A DNA stretch of 64,000 nucleotides. Origin: Phycisphaeraceae bacterium. GTDB lineage: Bacteria > Planctomycetota > Phycisphaerae > Phycisphaerales > UBA1924. The position numbers were made by a program, and so were the translations under genes. Positions 42,837 through 51,799 of the stretch are shown here, one piece after another. Position 1 is the first letter of the stretch. Every line of letters starts with the position of its first letter. The DNA lies in assembly GCA_019636615.1 (NCBI GenBank), contig JAHBXF010000001.1, positions 186,001 to 250,000 of the forward strand, given 5' to 3'. The notes under the pieces are model-generated. The model saw nothing but the letters and a program-made list of their open reading frames with translations, was not told the origin of the DNA and made no database searches.

Positions 42837-45695
42837 TCAATCCCTGGGCATCGCGGTGCGGAGGATCATGCGCATGGGCGGGCGGGCGTTGTGGTAGCGT
42901 GCGAAGGTTTCGCGGATGTCGTCGGCCGAGAGGGACTGGGTGAGGTCCGGGCCGGCGAGGATGTCGTCGAGGTCTACGGCGTCGGAGGTGAAGAGTTCGA
43001 GCGTGTCTGACCAGAATCCGGGGTCGCGCATCATGTCGCGGTCGGAGGTTTCGGCCTGCCGCTTGGCGATGACGAGTTCTTCCTGGGTGGGGCCGTCGGC
43101 GGCGAACTCGGCGAAGATCTCGGTGATCCGGCGCGCGAGGGTGTCGGCGTCGGCGGGGATGGTCGGGGAAGAGGCGCGGACAACGCCGTAGCCCGGGAAG
43201 GTCTGGCCGAGATCGACGAAGGTGCGGATGGAGTAGGCGAGTTGCTCCTGGGCGCGGATGCGCTCGGTCATTCGGGAGGAGAGGATCTGCGCGGCCAGGA
43301 GCATGGCGCGGGTGTCTCGCCGGTTTGAGCGGTCGGGGCCGTAGAAGGCGACGTAGACGGTGCCCATGGGTGTGGTGGTTTCCATGGTGTGGTCGATGTC
43401 GCGCCCCAGCGGCGGCGGCGGTGGCAGCCTGCGGAGGTCGGCGTGGAGGGATGGAGCGGGGCGTGCGCGGGGCGGCAGCGTGCCGACATAGCGGGCGACG
43501 AGTTCGACGGCGCGCTGGCGCGGGATGTCGCCGACGATGGCGACTTCGACGGGTGAATCGGTGATGAGCCGCTGGAGCCAGGCCTGCGCCTCGTCGCGGG
43601 TGATGGACTGAGCGCGGGAGATGGGCGGGACGCGCAGGCGGGGGTCGTCGGGGAAGATCAGGTCTGCGATGAGTTTGAGGGACATCTGCGCGGGGTTGCG
43701 CCCGATGTTTTCGAGGTTGCGGATCTGCGTGGTCTGCCAGCGTGCGAAGGCGGAGTCTTCGATGCGCGGGCGCGTGAGCAGAAGGTGCGCGAGTTGCATG
43801 ACTTCTTCGAAGTCATCGGGTGAGCCGCCGATGCTGAGTTGCACAGAGTCGCGCCCGCCCCTGCCCGAAAGGCCGGCGCGCCTGCCCGACATGAGCGTGC
43901 GGATCTGCGTTGAGGAGAGGTCGTCGGTGGCGGGCTGGTTCCAGGCCTGCACGGCGGCCTGCGTGGAGAGGCGCGTGCAGGCGGTTTCGAGGAGTTCGCC
44001 GCCCAGGAGCGTGATGGTGATGTTGGCGATGTTGCGGCGGGTGTCCATCTGGCGGTGGTGAACGCGCACGCCGTTCTCGAGCCAGCCTGACCAGACACCC
44101 GAGGCCTCGTGGAACGATTCTTCGACGACGCGCGCCGGCTCTGGGAGATTGTCGATGAGCGAGGCGATGGTCTCTGACGCGGCGTGGGCGTCTGGCGACA
44201 CCCCCACCGCTTCCTGCCAGAGCGTGAGGAGGCGTTCTTCGGTCGGGAGGTCGGCGTTGGACGGCGCCTGGAGCAGGATCATGACGGAGGATGGGTCGAA
44301 CTCCGCGGCGAACCACTCGCTGCACTCGCGCGCCGAGAGGCCGTGCAGCAGCCGCTCGCCGAGTTCGTTCCGCTGCGCGGCGCTCATGATGGGCTCGCCG
44401 GCGACGATGAAGTTGTTCATGCGCTGAAGAACGCTGCGTGCCGGCAGGGTGTCTTCGGTGCCTGCGCGCTGGGCGAGGCCGGCGAGGGTGTCGCGGCGGG
44501 CGCGGTCGATCTCGTCCTCGGTGAAGCCGTGGAGGCGGGCGCGTTGCAGTTCGGCGCCCAGGTCGGCGAGCATCACGGGCCAGTGGTCGGGGTCGCCGCC
44601 GACGGCGGCCTGAACCTGCCAGAAGGTGCCGGCGGTGTTGTTGCTGAAGGCGTTGGCGGAGAGGAAGCGGACTTCCTGCGCGCGGACCTTGTCGGCCATG
44701 CGCGTGCGGAAGGCGGTGCAGGCGAGTTGGCCCAGCATCTCTCGGCGCAGGTCGCCCAGCGTGCGCAGCGGCGGGCGGCGCGCGTCGATGCGGGTCATGG
44801 CGACGGTGGCGCGGCTGATTTCGGGGTCTGCCACGACAGCGCCGAACGACTTGGAGTACGGGGCGATCGGTATGGTGCGGTGCTCGGCGGTCGGGCGCGC
44901 GGGCAGCGGGGCGAAGTGTTTTTCGATGGCGGCCACAGCCAGGGCGGGGTCGAGGTCTGCCACGATGGTGAGCACCGCGTTTGCGGGCGTGTACCAGGAT
45001 TCGTAGAAGCGGCGGAAGTCGGCCTCGGCCAGGGCATTGATGCTCTCTTCGGTGCCGATGGGCAGACGCTCGCCGAAGATGGTGCCGGGGGTCATGCGGC
45101 GGTAGACCTCTTCGAGCACGCGCTGCTGCGGGCTGCTGCGGGCGGTCTTTTCCTGCATGATGACGCGGCGTTCACGCTCGACCTCGTCGGGGTGGATGGT
45201 GAGGCGGCCCAGGACATCGGAGAAGAAGAGGAGCGCTTTGTCGAACTTCTCGGGGGAGTTGTCGGGAAGGGCGATCTGGTAGTTGGTCTGCTCGAAGCCG
45301 GTGGAGGCGTTCTGGTGACGCCCGAAGGTGAGGCCGAGCGACTCGAAGGCGGAGACAACGGTGCCGGGCGGGAAGTGCTCGCTGCCGCAGAAGGCGAGGT
45401 GCTCGAGGTAATGGGCGATGCCTCGCTCTTCGTCGGACTCCTGAAGCGAGCCGACGCGGACGTGCATCCACATCGAGATGCGCTCTGGCGGGTTGGCGTG
45501 TCGCAGGATGTGGTACCGCAGGCCGTTGGGCAGCGTTCCTGAAACAAGGCGCGGGTCTTGCTGCAGTGGTTCGCTCAGCATGGGGTCTGTGTGAGCGGCC
45601 GGCGAGGGGGGTTGCGGTGTGACAGCGCCCGGGGCCGGCGCTTGGCAGAACACAGCCGCGGCGAGGGAAAGTACGAGAGTCGCCGAGATGGACAT
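42837..45695 (-). CDS. M16-family zinc metallopeptidase, exported
   Basis: 952 aa with a signal-like start (ISATLVLSLAAAVFCQAP). The inverted zinc motif HYLEHLAF (HxxEH) lies near residue 115, preceded by GLRYHILRHANPPERISMWMHV; the matching downstream Glu is expected in the EEVYRR region. The protein has the two tandem M16 halves of pitrilysin/PqqL-like enzymes, the second half inactive (DRSNRRDTRAMLLAAQILSSRMTERIREQ-type block). Likely degrades short peptides in the periplasm. 84 nt before gmk. Confidence 0.9.
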   Translation of the reverse strand: MSISATLVLSLAAAVFCQAPAPGAVTPQPPSPAAHTDPMLSEPLQQDPRLVSGTLPNGLRYHILRHANPPERISMWMHVRVGSLQESDEERGIAHYLEHLAFCGSEHFPPGTVVSAFESLGLTFGRHQNASTGFEQTNYQIALPDNSPEKFDKALLFFSDVLGRLTIHPDEVERERRVIMQEKTARSSPQQRVLEEVYRRMTPGTIFGERLPIGTEESINALAEADFRRFYESWYTPANAVLTIVADLDPALAVAAIEKHFAPLPARPTAEHRTIPIAPYSKSFGAVVADPEISRATVAMTRIDARRPPLRTLGDLRREMLGQLACTAFRTRMADKVRAQEVRFLSANAFSNNTAGTFWQVQAAVGGDPDHWPVMLADLGAELQRARLHGFTEDEIDRARRDTLAGLAQRAGTEDTLPARSVLQRMNNFIVAGEPIMSAAQRNELGERLLHGLSARECSEWFAAEFDPSSVMILLQAPSNADLPTEERLLTLWQEAVGVSPDAHAASETIASLIDNLPEPARVVEESFHEASGVWSGWLENGVRVHHRQMDTRRNIANITITLLGGELLETACTRLSTQAAVQAWNQPATDDLSSTQIRTLMSGRRAGLSGRGGRDSVQLSIGGSPDDFEEVMQLAHLLLTRPRIEDSAFARWQTTQIRNLENIGRNPAQMSLKLIADLIFPDDPRLRVPPISRAQSITRDEAQAWLQRLITDSPVEVAIVGDIPRQRAVELVARYVGTLPPRARPAPSLHADLRRLPPPPPLGRDIDHTMETTTPMGTVYVAFYGPDRSNRRDTRAMLLAAQILSSRMTERIRAQEQLAYSIRTFVDLGQTFPGYGVVRASSPTIPADADTLARRITEIFAEFAADGPTQEELVIAKRQAETSDRDMMRDPGFWSDTLELFTSDAVDLDDILAGPDLTQSLSADDIRETFARYHNARPPMRMILRTAMPRD

Positions 45696-45761
45696 GGGCG
45701 AGAGGCTCCTGCGCGCGGCGGCGCCGCGCGAGCAGGAGTGTATGAACAGATCGGGCGTGGG

Positions 45762-47138
45762 TCAGGGGTTGCGCGGCCGCCAGGAGGGCGCGAGGGCGAG
45801 GCAGAAGAAGAAGAAGGCGGAGAGTGAGACGGTGAGGTGGAAGACGTCGAAGGGCGTGAGCAGGAGCATTCCCAGCGCGCCCATGAGGGGGGCCGCGCCG
45901 TGCCAGGCCCAGCCGGCCAGGCGAGCCTGACGCACAAGCGCGACGCCCGCGGCGGAGAGGGCGGCCAGCGAGAGAAGACCGCCCACGAGGCCCGTGGTGG
46001 CCAGGGTGTGCAGGGCGGCGTTGTGCGCGTGCTTGTGGTTGTCGGCCAGGAAGAGGTCGATCGCGCGGCGTTCGTTCTCGGGCGCGGTGTCGCGGCGCGA
46101 CTCAATGTACGGCCGCAGGCCGCCGACGCCAACGCCGGTGATCGGGCGCTCGCGAAGGGCATCGATCGCCCAGCGGACCATGATGATGCGCAGGCCGATA
46201 TTTGTCTCGTATTCGTCCCGCTCGAAGGCGCGAGCGACCTCGGCGCGGGCGTCGCGCACGCGGCGGGCTGCCGACTCGCTGGTGAGCAACAGGCCCGCGG
46301 CGAGGGTGGCCAAGAGAACCGCGGCGGCGCCGGCCGCCAGAAGAGTTCGCCGCATGGAAGCGCGCGGCACGCGCAGGCGGAGCATGACCGCCGCGGCGAG
46401 CGCGATGCCGACGAGGGCCGCGCCGGCGAGCCAGGCGCCGCGCGTGCCGGTGGCGATGATGCCGACGATGGCGGCCAGTGAGAGGCCGGTGAAGACGGCG
46501 CGGGTGAAGAAGGCCTCGCGGCGTGCGGCGTGCGGCGGTGACGGGAAGAGCGCCCCGGGAAGAAAGAGCCCCAGCGCGCCGACGAGCAGGCCGCCGCCCA
46601 CGACCTCGGGCCACCAGCCCGAGTTGCGGCCGGTGTGCGTGAAGTCGCGGGTGATGAGCCAGGGGATGCCGGCGCTCACCCCGACGCTGTTGGCGGCTTG
46701 AACGACCAGGGCCACCGCAAAGCCCAGCGCGGCGGCGATGAGCAACGGAGTGCGCTGGCGTGCCAGGGGGAAGAGCACGGGCAGGAAGAGCGCGAAACGC
46801 AGCGAGGCGGCTTCGAGGAAGCCCGCGGCGGGGTCGGCAGACCACGCGATGCTGGCGAAGCACCAGCCAACGAAGAGGAGGGCCAGGAGCCACGCGGGCT
46901 GGCGGAAGAGCAGGGCGATGCAGGTGCGGATGAACCAGAGGCGGATGAGCAATATGCCCAGTACCACCGCCCCCGCGACTTCGATGAATGACACGGGGCA
47001 CGCCACGCAGAAGGCGGCGACGAGCGCGAAGGTGAGGTGGAAGAAGTCGCCGAATCGGTCGAACCACTCACGCCTGTCGAAAGCGTGCACGGCGGCGTAT
47101 TCGCCCTTTTTCCACAGCCACAGGCCCGCGGTGTTCAT
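45762..47138 (-). CDS. O-antigen ligase/polymerase-like membrane protein (Wzy_C)
   Basis: 458 aa with 10-12 hydrophobic segments. The Wzy_C pattern is visible: IIATGTRGAWLAGAALVGIALA, the large extracytoplasmic loop with ITGVGVGGLRPYIESRRD, and ADNHKHAHNAALHTLATTGLVGGLLSLAAL, where the HN...L...G-L-x-G signature is typical of O-antigen ligases and oligosaccharide polymerases. Probably acts on lipid-linked glycans. No glycosyltransferases are adjacent, so the specific glycan is unknown. 20 nt from the DUF418-like gene upstream. Confidence 0.85.
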   Translation of the reverse strand: MNTAGLWLWKKGEYAAVHAFDRREWFDRFGDFFHLTFALVAAFCVACPVSFIEVAGAVVLGILLIRLWFIRTCIALLFRQPAWLLALLFVGWCFASIAWSADPAAGFLEAASLRFALFLPVLFPLARQRTPLLIAAALGFAVALVVQAANSVGVSAGIPWLITRDFTHTGRNSGWWPEVVGGGLLVGALGLFLPGALFPSPPHAARREAFFTRAVFTGLSLAAIVGIIATGTRGAWLAGAALVGIALAAAVMLRLRVPRASMRRTLLAAGAAAVLLATLAAGLLLTSESAARRVRDARAEVARAFERDEYETNIGLRIIMVRWAIDALRERPITGVGVGGLRPYIESRRDTAPENERRAIDLFLADNHKHAHNAALHTLATTGLVGGLLSLAALSAAGVALVRQARLAGWAWHGAAPLMGALGMLLLTPFDVFHLTVSLSAFFFFCLALAPSWRPRNP

Positions 47139-47158
47139 GGGCGATCATTGGCGGGGCG

Positions 47159-48553
47159 TCAGCGGCGCATCGGTTGGCGCTGCCAGTAGGTGAGTGAGCG
47201 CCAGAGCCACTCGGCCGGGCCGAAGCGGAAGCGGGCGAGCCAGAATGAACTCCAGGTGAGTTGAAGCGCCCAGACGGCGAAGACCACGGGCATGAGCCAC
47301 TTGAGTTGGAGCGTGCCGAAGAAACCCAGGCCCCAGCCGAAGAAGATGAAGGTGCAGATGATGGACTGCGAGAGGTAGTTCGTCAGGGCCATGCGGCCGG
47401 CGGCGGCCAGGCGTGCGCGAAGGGCCGGGAGCACGCCGGATTGACACACGAGCATGATGGCGCCGACGTGGCCCAGGGCCACCGCGACGCCGCCGACAGC
47501 GTTGATGTGCATGCCGTAGAGCATCTCGCGGACGGGGTCGAAGCCCGCCTGCACGCCGCTCCACCCGCCGTAGATGACGATGGGCAGGCCGATGCCGTAG
47601 CCGATGGCGGCGAGCCTGGTGTAGAAGCGTGAAGAGCGGGAAGCGGTGAAGACGCCCTGCTTCATGAGCCCCATGCCGATGAGCATCATGCCCAGGATGT
47701 GGAAGCCGTAGCCCATGAAGAGCATCATGAGTTGCAGGAAGAAGGCCATCGAGGCGTTGTGCTTGAGGGCCGAGAGGGCCCCGCCGCGCACGGCCTGCAC
47801 CTCCTGCTCAACCTGTTCGGCGCTGGGGTTGAGTTGGCGCAGGGTTTCCTGCCACTGGGCGATCATGTTGGTCTGTTCCTGCGTGAGTTCCTTGCCCGCT
47901 TCCTGCGCGGCCAGGGCCTCCATGGCCACGGTGCGGAAGAGCAGCAGCGCGCCGCCCATCGCCGCGCCGATGAGCACGCTCACGACGAGTGATACACCGC
48001 CCAGCGTGTAGAGCGTGCGCGGGCGGAAGTTGCGGCAGGGGTAGAGGAGCAGGCCCCACAGGCCGTACATGAAGAGGACATCGCCGAACCAGATGAAGTA
48101 GGCGTGAAAGAGGCCAAAGAGAATGAGCCAGCCGACGCGCCGGTAATAGAGGCCCGCGAGCGAGACCGCGCGCGACGAGGCACGCAGGCTGAGCACGATG
48201 AGCCCCGCGCCGAAGAGCATCGAGAAGATGTTCATCATCTTCGTGTTGAAGACGACGTACTGCAGAGCCCAGACCACGACGTTCATGCCCTCGAAGGGCC
48301 CGGCATATTTGGCGAGCACCTCGCTCACCGGGTTGCCGTACGAGGCCAGGGGCAGGGCGAACGTCATGATGTTCATCGTGAGGATGCCCAGCAGCGCGAC
48401 GCCGCGCAGGGTGTCGAGGGCCTGCGAGCGCTCGGCGGCCTCGAGGGGCACCATGTCGCCGCCGTGGGGCGGGGTGTGGGCGGAGGGGGGCGGGGTGTGG
48501 GCGGGGGTTTGTGAAGGGTGGGTTGGGTGGTCGGCGTCGGGCTGCATGGGCAT
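47159..48553 (-). CDS. DUF418-like integral membrane protein
   Basis: 464 aa. After a Pro/His/Thr-rich N-terminal stretch, the conserved opening SQALDTLRGVALLGILTMNIMTF, then YYRRVGWLILFGLFHAYFIWFGDVLFMYGLWGLLLYP and the C-terminal RMALTNYLSQSIICTFIFFGWGLGFFG ... WSSFWLARFRFGPAEWLWRSLTYWQ define the family. Members may be transporters or acyltransferase-related; no function is proven. ATG 48553 with AAGGTG 9 nt upstream is the start used; the open frame extends to 48757 but overlaps the divergent esterase gene. Confidence 0.88.
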   Translation of the reverse strand: MPMQPDADHPTHPSQTPAHTPPPSAHTPPHGGDMVPLEAAERSQALDTLRGVALLGILTMNIMTFALPLASYGNPVSEVLAKYAGPFEGMNVVVWALQYVVFNTKMMNIFSMLFGAGLIVLSLRASSRAVSLAGLYYRRVGWLILFGLFHAYFIWFGDVLFMYGLWGLLLYPCRNFRPRTLYTLGGVSLVVSVLIGAAMGGALLLFRTVAMEALAAQEAGKELTQEQTNMIAQWQETLRQLNPSAEQVEQEVQAVRGGALSALKHNASMAFFLQLMMLFMGYGFHILGMMLIGMGLMKQGVFTASRSSRFYTRLAAIGYGIGLPIVIYGGWSGVQAGFDPVREMLYGMHINAVGGVAVALGHVGAIMLVCQSGVLPALRARLAAAGRMALTNYLSQSIICTFIFFGWGLGFFGTLQLKWLMPVVFAVWALQLTWSSFWLARFRFGPAEWLWRSLTYWQRQPMRR

Positions 48554-48603
48554 GAGTATTGGCACCTTGTGGCGGGGAACGCGGCGTTCACTACAGTGTT
48601 TGC

Positions 48604-49749
48604 ATGATTCGGCAAACCCTCGTTGTGATTTTTCTGGCCCTTCTGGCGGCGGTGTCGCGGGCGCAGAGCCGTGAGTTTCACGAGTTGACACTGCGGGACG
48701 GGCGGACGCTGCGGTACGCGCTGGTGCTGCCCGACGGGTTTGACGCCGCGCGCCCATACCCGCTGCTCATCGCCCTGCCGCCGGGCAACGAGGACGAACG
48801 GATGGTGGAAGAGGGGCTGCGTCGCTATTGGGAAGCCCAGGCCCGCCAACGCGGGTGGGCGGTGCTCAGCCCTGCGGCGCCGGCGGGAAGGTCGCTCTCG
48901 TCGCTGGATTCGAGCGAGGTTCTGGCGCTCATGAAGGCGGCGCGCGAGCGGGTGAAGATCAGAGACCGCAAAGCACACCTGGCGGGGGTGAGCAACGGTG
49001 GCCGCGCGGCGTTCGAGATGGCCGCGGCCAGGCCCGAGCAGTTCGCCTCGCTGGTGGTGCTGCCGGGGGTGCCGCGCACGATCGAGACTTTTGAGTATGA
49101 CCGGCTGCGGGCGCTGCGGGTGTGGATGTTCGTGGGCGAGCGGGACGAGGGGTGGTTGGCGAACTCGCGTGCTGTTCATGCAAAGTTGCTGGCCGCGGGG
49201 GTGCAGGCGGACCTGCGGGTGCGGCCCGGCGAGGGGCACGTGCTCTCGGTGGCGCCCTCGGCCCTCTTTGACCTGCTGGAAGAGGCCGCGGCGGCGGGGC
49301 AGACCCCGCACGCGAGCGAGGCGGAGAAGGCCGCGGAAGTGCAGGCCGCGCTGGATGATTTTCACGACGCGGCGAGCAAGGCGGACGAGGCGCGTTACTT
49401 CGGGCACTTTGCGCCCGGGGCGGTCTTCCTGGGAACCGATATCACCGAACGCTGGACGGCGGAAGAGTTCAGGGCGTGGGCCAGGCCCTATTTTCAGCGC
49501 GGCACCGCGTGGACATATACACCCCTCAAGCGGCGCGTGTATCTTTCGCCGGGCGGCGATACCGCGTGGTTTGATGAAACATTAGAGAACGCGCGGCTGG
49601 GCGAATGCCGCGGGAGCGGGGTGCTCGTGCTGCGCGACGGCGTGTGGCGGCTGACGCAATATCACCTTGTGCTGCCGGTGCCGAATGAAATCGCGGATGA
49701 GGTGGTGCAGCGGACGAAGGAGTTGAGGGAGGAGAAGGGGGCGAGGTAG
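48604..49749 (+). CDS. secreted alpha/beta-hydrolase fused to a SnoaL-like domain
   Basis: 381 aa. Signal peptide MIRQTLVVIFLALLAAVSRAQ. Residues ~22-240 form an esterase fold with the nucleophile elbow GVSNGGRAAFEMAA, FVGERDEGWLANSRAVHAKL and GEGHVLSVAP holding the expected Asp/His positions. Residues ~255-375 are a SnoaL/DUF4440-type cone domain (ALDDFHDAASKADEARYFGHFAPGAVFLGTDITERWTAEEF). The combination suggests a hydrolase with an accessory binding domain; substrate unknown. Lies 58 nt before cas8e in the same direction but shows no CRISPR-related feature. Confidence 0.8.
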   Translation: MIRQTLVVIFLALLAAVSRAQSREFHELTLRDGRTLRYALVLPDGFDAARPYPLLIALPPGNEDERMVEEGLRRYWEAQARQRGWAVLSPAAPAGRSLSSLDSSEVLALMKAARERVKIRDRKAHLAGVSNGGRAAFEMAAARPEQFASLVVLPGVPRTIETFEYDRLRALRVWMFVGERDEGWLANSRAVHAKLLAAGVQADLRVRPGEGHVLSVAPSALFDLLEEAAAAGQTPHASEAEKAAEVQAALDDFHDAASKADEARYFGHFAPGAVFLGTDITERWTAEEFRAWARPYFQRGTAWTYTPLKRRVYLSPGGDTAWFDETLENARLGECRGSGVLVLRDGVWRLTQYHLVLPVPNEIADEVVQRTKELREEKGAR

Positions 49750-49807
49750 GGGGAGTGCCTACTCTCCGCGGCGTGGCATACGACTGCCCCCGAGAGGTAG
49801 AGCACCC

Positions 49808-51220
49808 ATGAACGACGCTGGCCGCTTTAACCTGCTGACTGAAAAATGGATCCCGGTGCTGCGAACCAACGGGCGCGCAGAGCGGGTAGGTGTTCTCACC
49901 GCGCTGCGGGAGGCAGGGAAGATCCGCCAGATCGCGGCGAGCAACCCGCTGGACAACGTGGCCCTGCTGCGGTTCCTGCTGGCGGTGATGCTGTGGTGCA
50001 GACCGGAGATGAGCGAAGCGGATCGAGTCTCGCTGGAAGGTGCTGCGGGCGTGCCGGGGGGGTGGCTGACAGCACTTCTTGAGCATGAGATGGCCTTCGA
50101 CCTATTGGGAAATGGAGATAGGTTTTATCAAGACCCTTCGTTGAAAGGCCAATCAATACGTCCGATTGCCGACCTCCTGGTTGAGTTCCCGGGCGCAGAT
50201 TCCGTGAACCACATGCAGCATATCAGGCATGACTCATGCGTGTTCTGCCCGGCGTGCTGCGTGCTGGGAATGCTCAGGCTGTCGGTCTGGGCTTCTGCCA
50301 ACAGGTTCTACCCTGCGTCCGTCAACCCAGGATCTGCGGCCTACGCCGTGGTTCAAGGGCGCAACCTGCTAAGCACACTCATTGAAAACCGGCCCAAACA
50401 AGAGTTGCCAACCGGCCCCGCACCATGGTTGTCCAACACACCACCCGACTCTCCGGGCACCATTGCCAACTTGGCCTGGCGGCCTCGACGGCTGTGGCTG
50501 AATGTCTCTACCACAGCGGGATTGTGCACAAACTGCGGCTGCTCTGGCGTCACAATCGCCAGCGTATGCAATGAAGGAGGTTGGCCTACTCCAACTACCG
50601 CTGGCAAAATCAAGAAGTTCTGGGCTGATGATCCGCACCTGCTATCGGATGACGAGCCGATCTCACTCCCGGGGCTCGGCACAAGTGTCGCCTCGCATTC
50701 AAGCAGGTTCTGGAAGGACGCACTGCGCCTGCGCAACGACAGAACGGGGAAGGCGGTTGCCATCGGCCCGGTCGTCAACAAGTTCATTTTTCAGGATGCG
50801 GTCTCGGTGAGCATTCCACCCTGTGAGGCCCAGAGCCATGCGTTGCTCGCGGACGAGTGCAACAGAAAAATTCGTGACCTGTTGCGCCGGGTGACGCCCA
50901 ATCCAGACCGTCAACACCCGGAGTTTGCTTCGATGCTGGCATTGATGACCGCACATACCGAAGTGAGAATCCGGGACTGCCTCAAAGAACCTGACCAGAT
51001 CGCTGATCGCTCAGCGTGGCTCTACGACATGTACAGCCCTGTGGTAGAAGGCACTGTCGCAGCAACTACTCGTGGATCGCATCTGAACAAGCGAATGATC
51101 TCATACCTCGCCACAGCCGCCTTGAAAGCAGCGATCAAGAAACTGGCATCGCAACCGAGCGGCACTGTCGTCGGCGAAGCCAAGAAACGCTCTCGAAAGC
51201 AGAAGGGCGGCGACACATGA
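49808..51220 (+). CDS. cas8e: type I-E Cascade large subunit Cas8e (Cse1/CasA)
   Basis: 470 aa, slightly short for the family (502 in E. coli). In Cascade it reads the PAM and, in ordinary type I-E, presents the R-loop to Cas3. Typical features: FNLLTEKWIPVLRTNG at the start, NPLDNVALLRFLLAVMLW, and two Cys clusters CVFCPACC (144-151) and CTNCGCSG (240-247) suited to a zinc site. The last ~130 residues should form the four-helix bundle; the end is very basic (KKRSRKQK). Base composition is markedly less GC-rich than around it (25 G+C of 60 in the line at 50101), a sign of transfer. First gene of the cas operon; stop overlaps cas11 (ATGA). Confidence 0.93.
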   Translation: MNDAGRFNLLTEKWIPVLRTNGRAERVGVLTALREAGKIRQIAASNPLDNVALLRFLLAVMLWCRPEMSEADRVSLEGAAGVPGGWLTALLEHEMAFDLLGNGDRFYQDPSLKGQSIRPIADLLVEFPGADSVNHMQHIRHDSCVFCPACCVLGMLRLSVWASANRFYPASVNPGSAAYAVVQGRNLLSTLIENRPKQELPTGPAPWLSNTPPDSPGTIANLAWRPRRLWLNVSTTAGLCTNCGCSGVTIASVCNEGGWPTPTTAGKIKKFWADDPHLLSDDEPISLPGLGTSVASHSSRFWKDALRLRNDRTGKAVAIGPVVNKFIFQDAVSVSIPPCEAQSHALLADECNRKIRDLLRRVTPNPDRQHPEFASMLALMTAHTEVRIRDCLKEPDQIADRSAWLYDMYSPVVEGTVAATTRGSHLNKRMISYLATAALKAAIKKLASQPSGTVVGEAKKRSRKQKGGDT

Positions 51221-51798
51221 GTACTGTCGCGTACATCCAACGCCTCAATGCGCTCAAAGAGGGCGAGCGGTCGCGACTGCGCTCACTCGCGGGGCAACCT
51301 CTGGACACGCGCCTCGACGGCTTCGATCTATTCACCGGCCTTTGGTGGCCACTGAGGCAGGCCAGCCCAGTAGCACCGCGGCGGGAACCCAGTTGGCTGG
51401 TGGCCAAACTTTTCGGGGCCTTTGGGTCGGAGGTGCCGCAGTTTGTGCCCGAAGGCCGCAACGTGGGGCCAACGCTGCCGGCAGTGTTGGGTGTGTGCGA
51501 ACCCCGCGATGAACACGGCCAGAAGCGATTCCGACAACGCGTTGATACGCTGCTCTGCACCCCCCTGCCCGCGCTTGAGCCGCACCTGCGGTGGGCGCTG
51601 GGGGAAGTGGCCAAGGCAATGCAAGGGCGGACCAGCCACGCGCGTGGGCTCACGGGCATCGACTGGGCGCGGCTGCTCGATGACCTTTCTATCTGGGACC
51701 GGGGGGAGGAGCATCGCCGCCGACGCGATGTCCGCGATGAATGGGCCGAGGCCTACCTGAATGCCGCTGAACGAACACACCAACAGCAAGGAGCATGA
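51217..51798 (+). CDS. cas11: type I-E Cascade small subunit Cas11 (Cse2/CasB)
   Basis: 193 aa, all-helical. Two copies line the belly of Cascade and hold the displaced strand and target DNA. Recognisable by RLNALKEGERSRLRSLAG, LFTGLWWPLRQ, VPQFVPEGRNVGPTLPAVLGV, KRFRQRVDTLL and the closing IDWARLLDDLSIWDRG...VRDEWAEAYL, all Cse2-type. ATG 51217 overlaps the cas8e stop by 4 nt. The cas7 start follows 1 nt after its stop. Confidence 0.92.
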   Translation: MSTVAYIQRLNALKEGERSRLRSLAGQPLDTRLDGFDLFTGLWWPLRQASPVAPRREPSWLVAKLFGAFGSEVPQFVPEGRNVGPTLPAVLGVCEPRDEHGQKRFRQRVDTLLCTPLPALEPHLRWALGEVAKAMQGRTSHARGLTGIDWARLLDDLSIWDRGEEHRRRRDVRDEWAEAYLNAAERTHQQQGA

Positions 51799-51799
51799 C

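Noticed and set aside
48604-49749. Gene directly upstream of cas8e as a cas3 or accessory CRISPR gene
   Set aside because: It encodes a signal peptide, an esterase fold and a SnoaL-like domain; no HD or helicase motif. The 58-nt spacing shows only that it could share a transcript.
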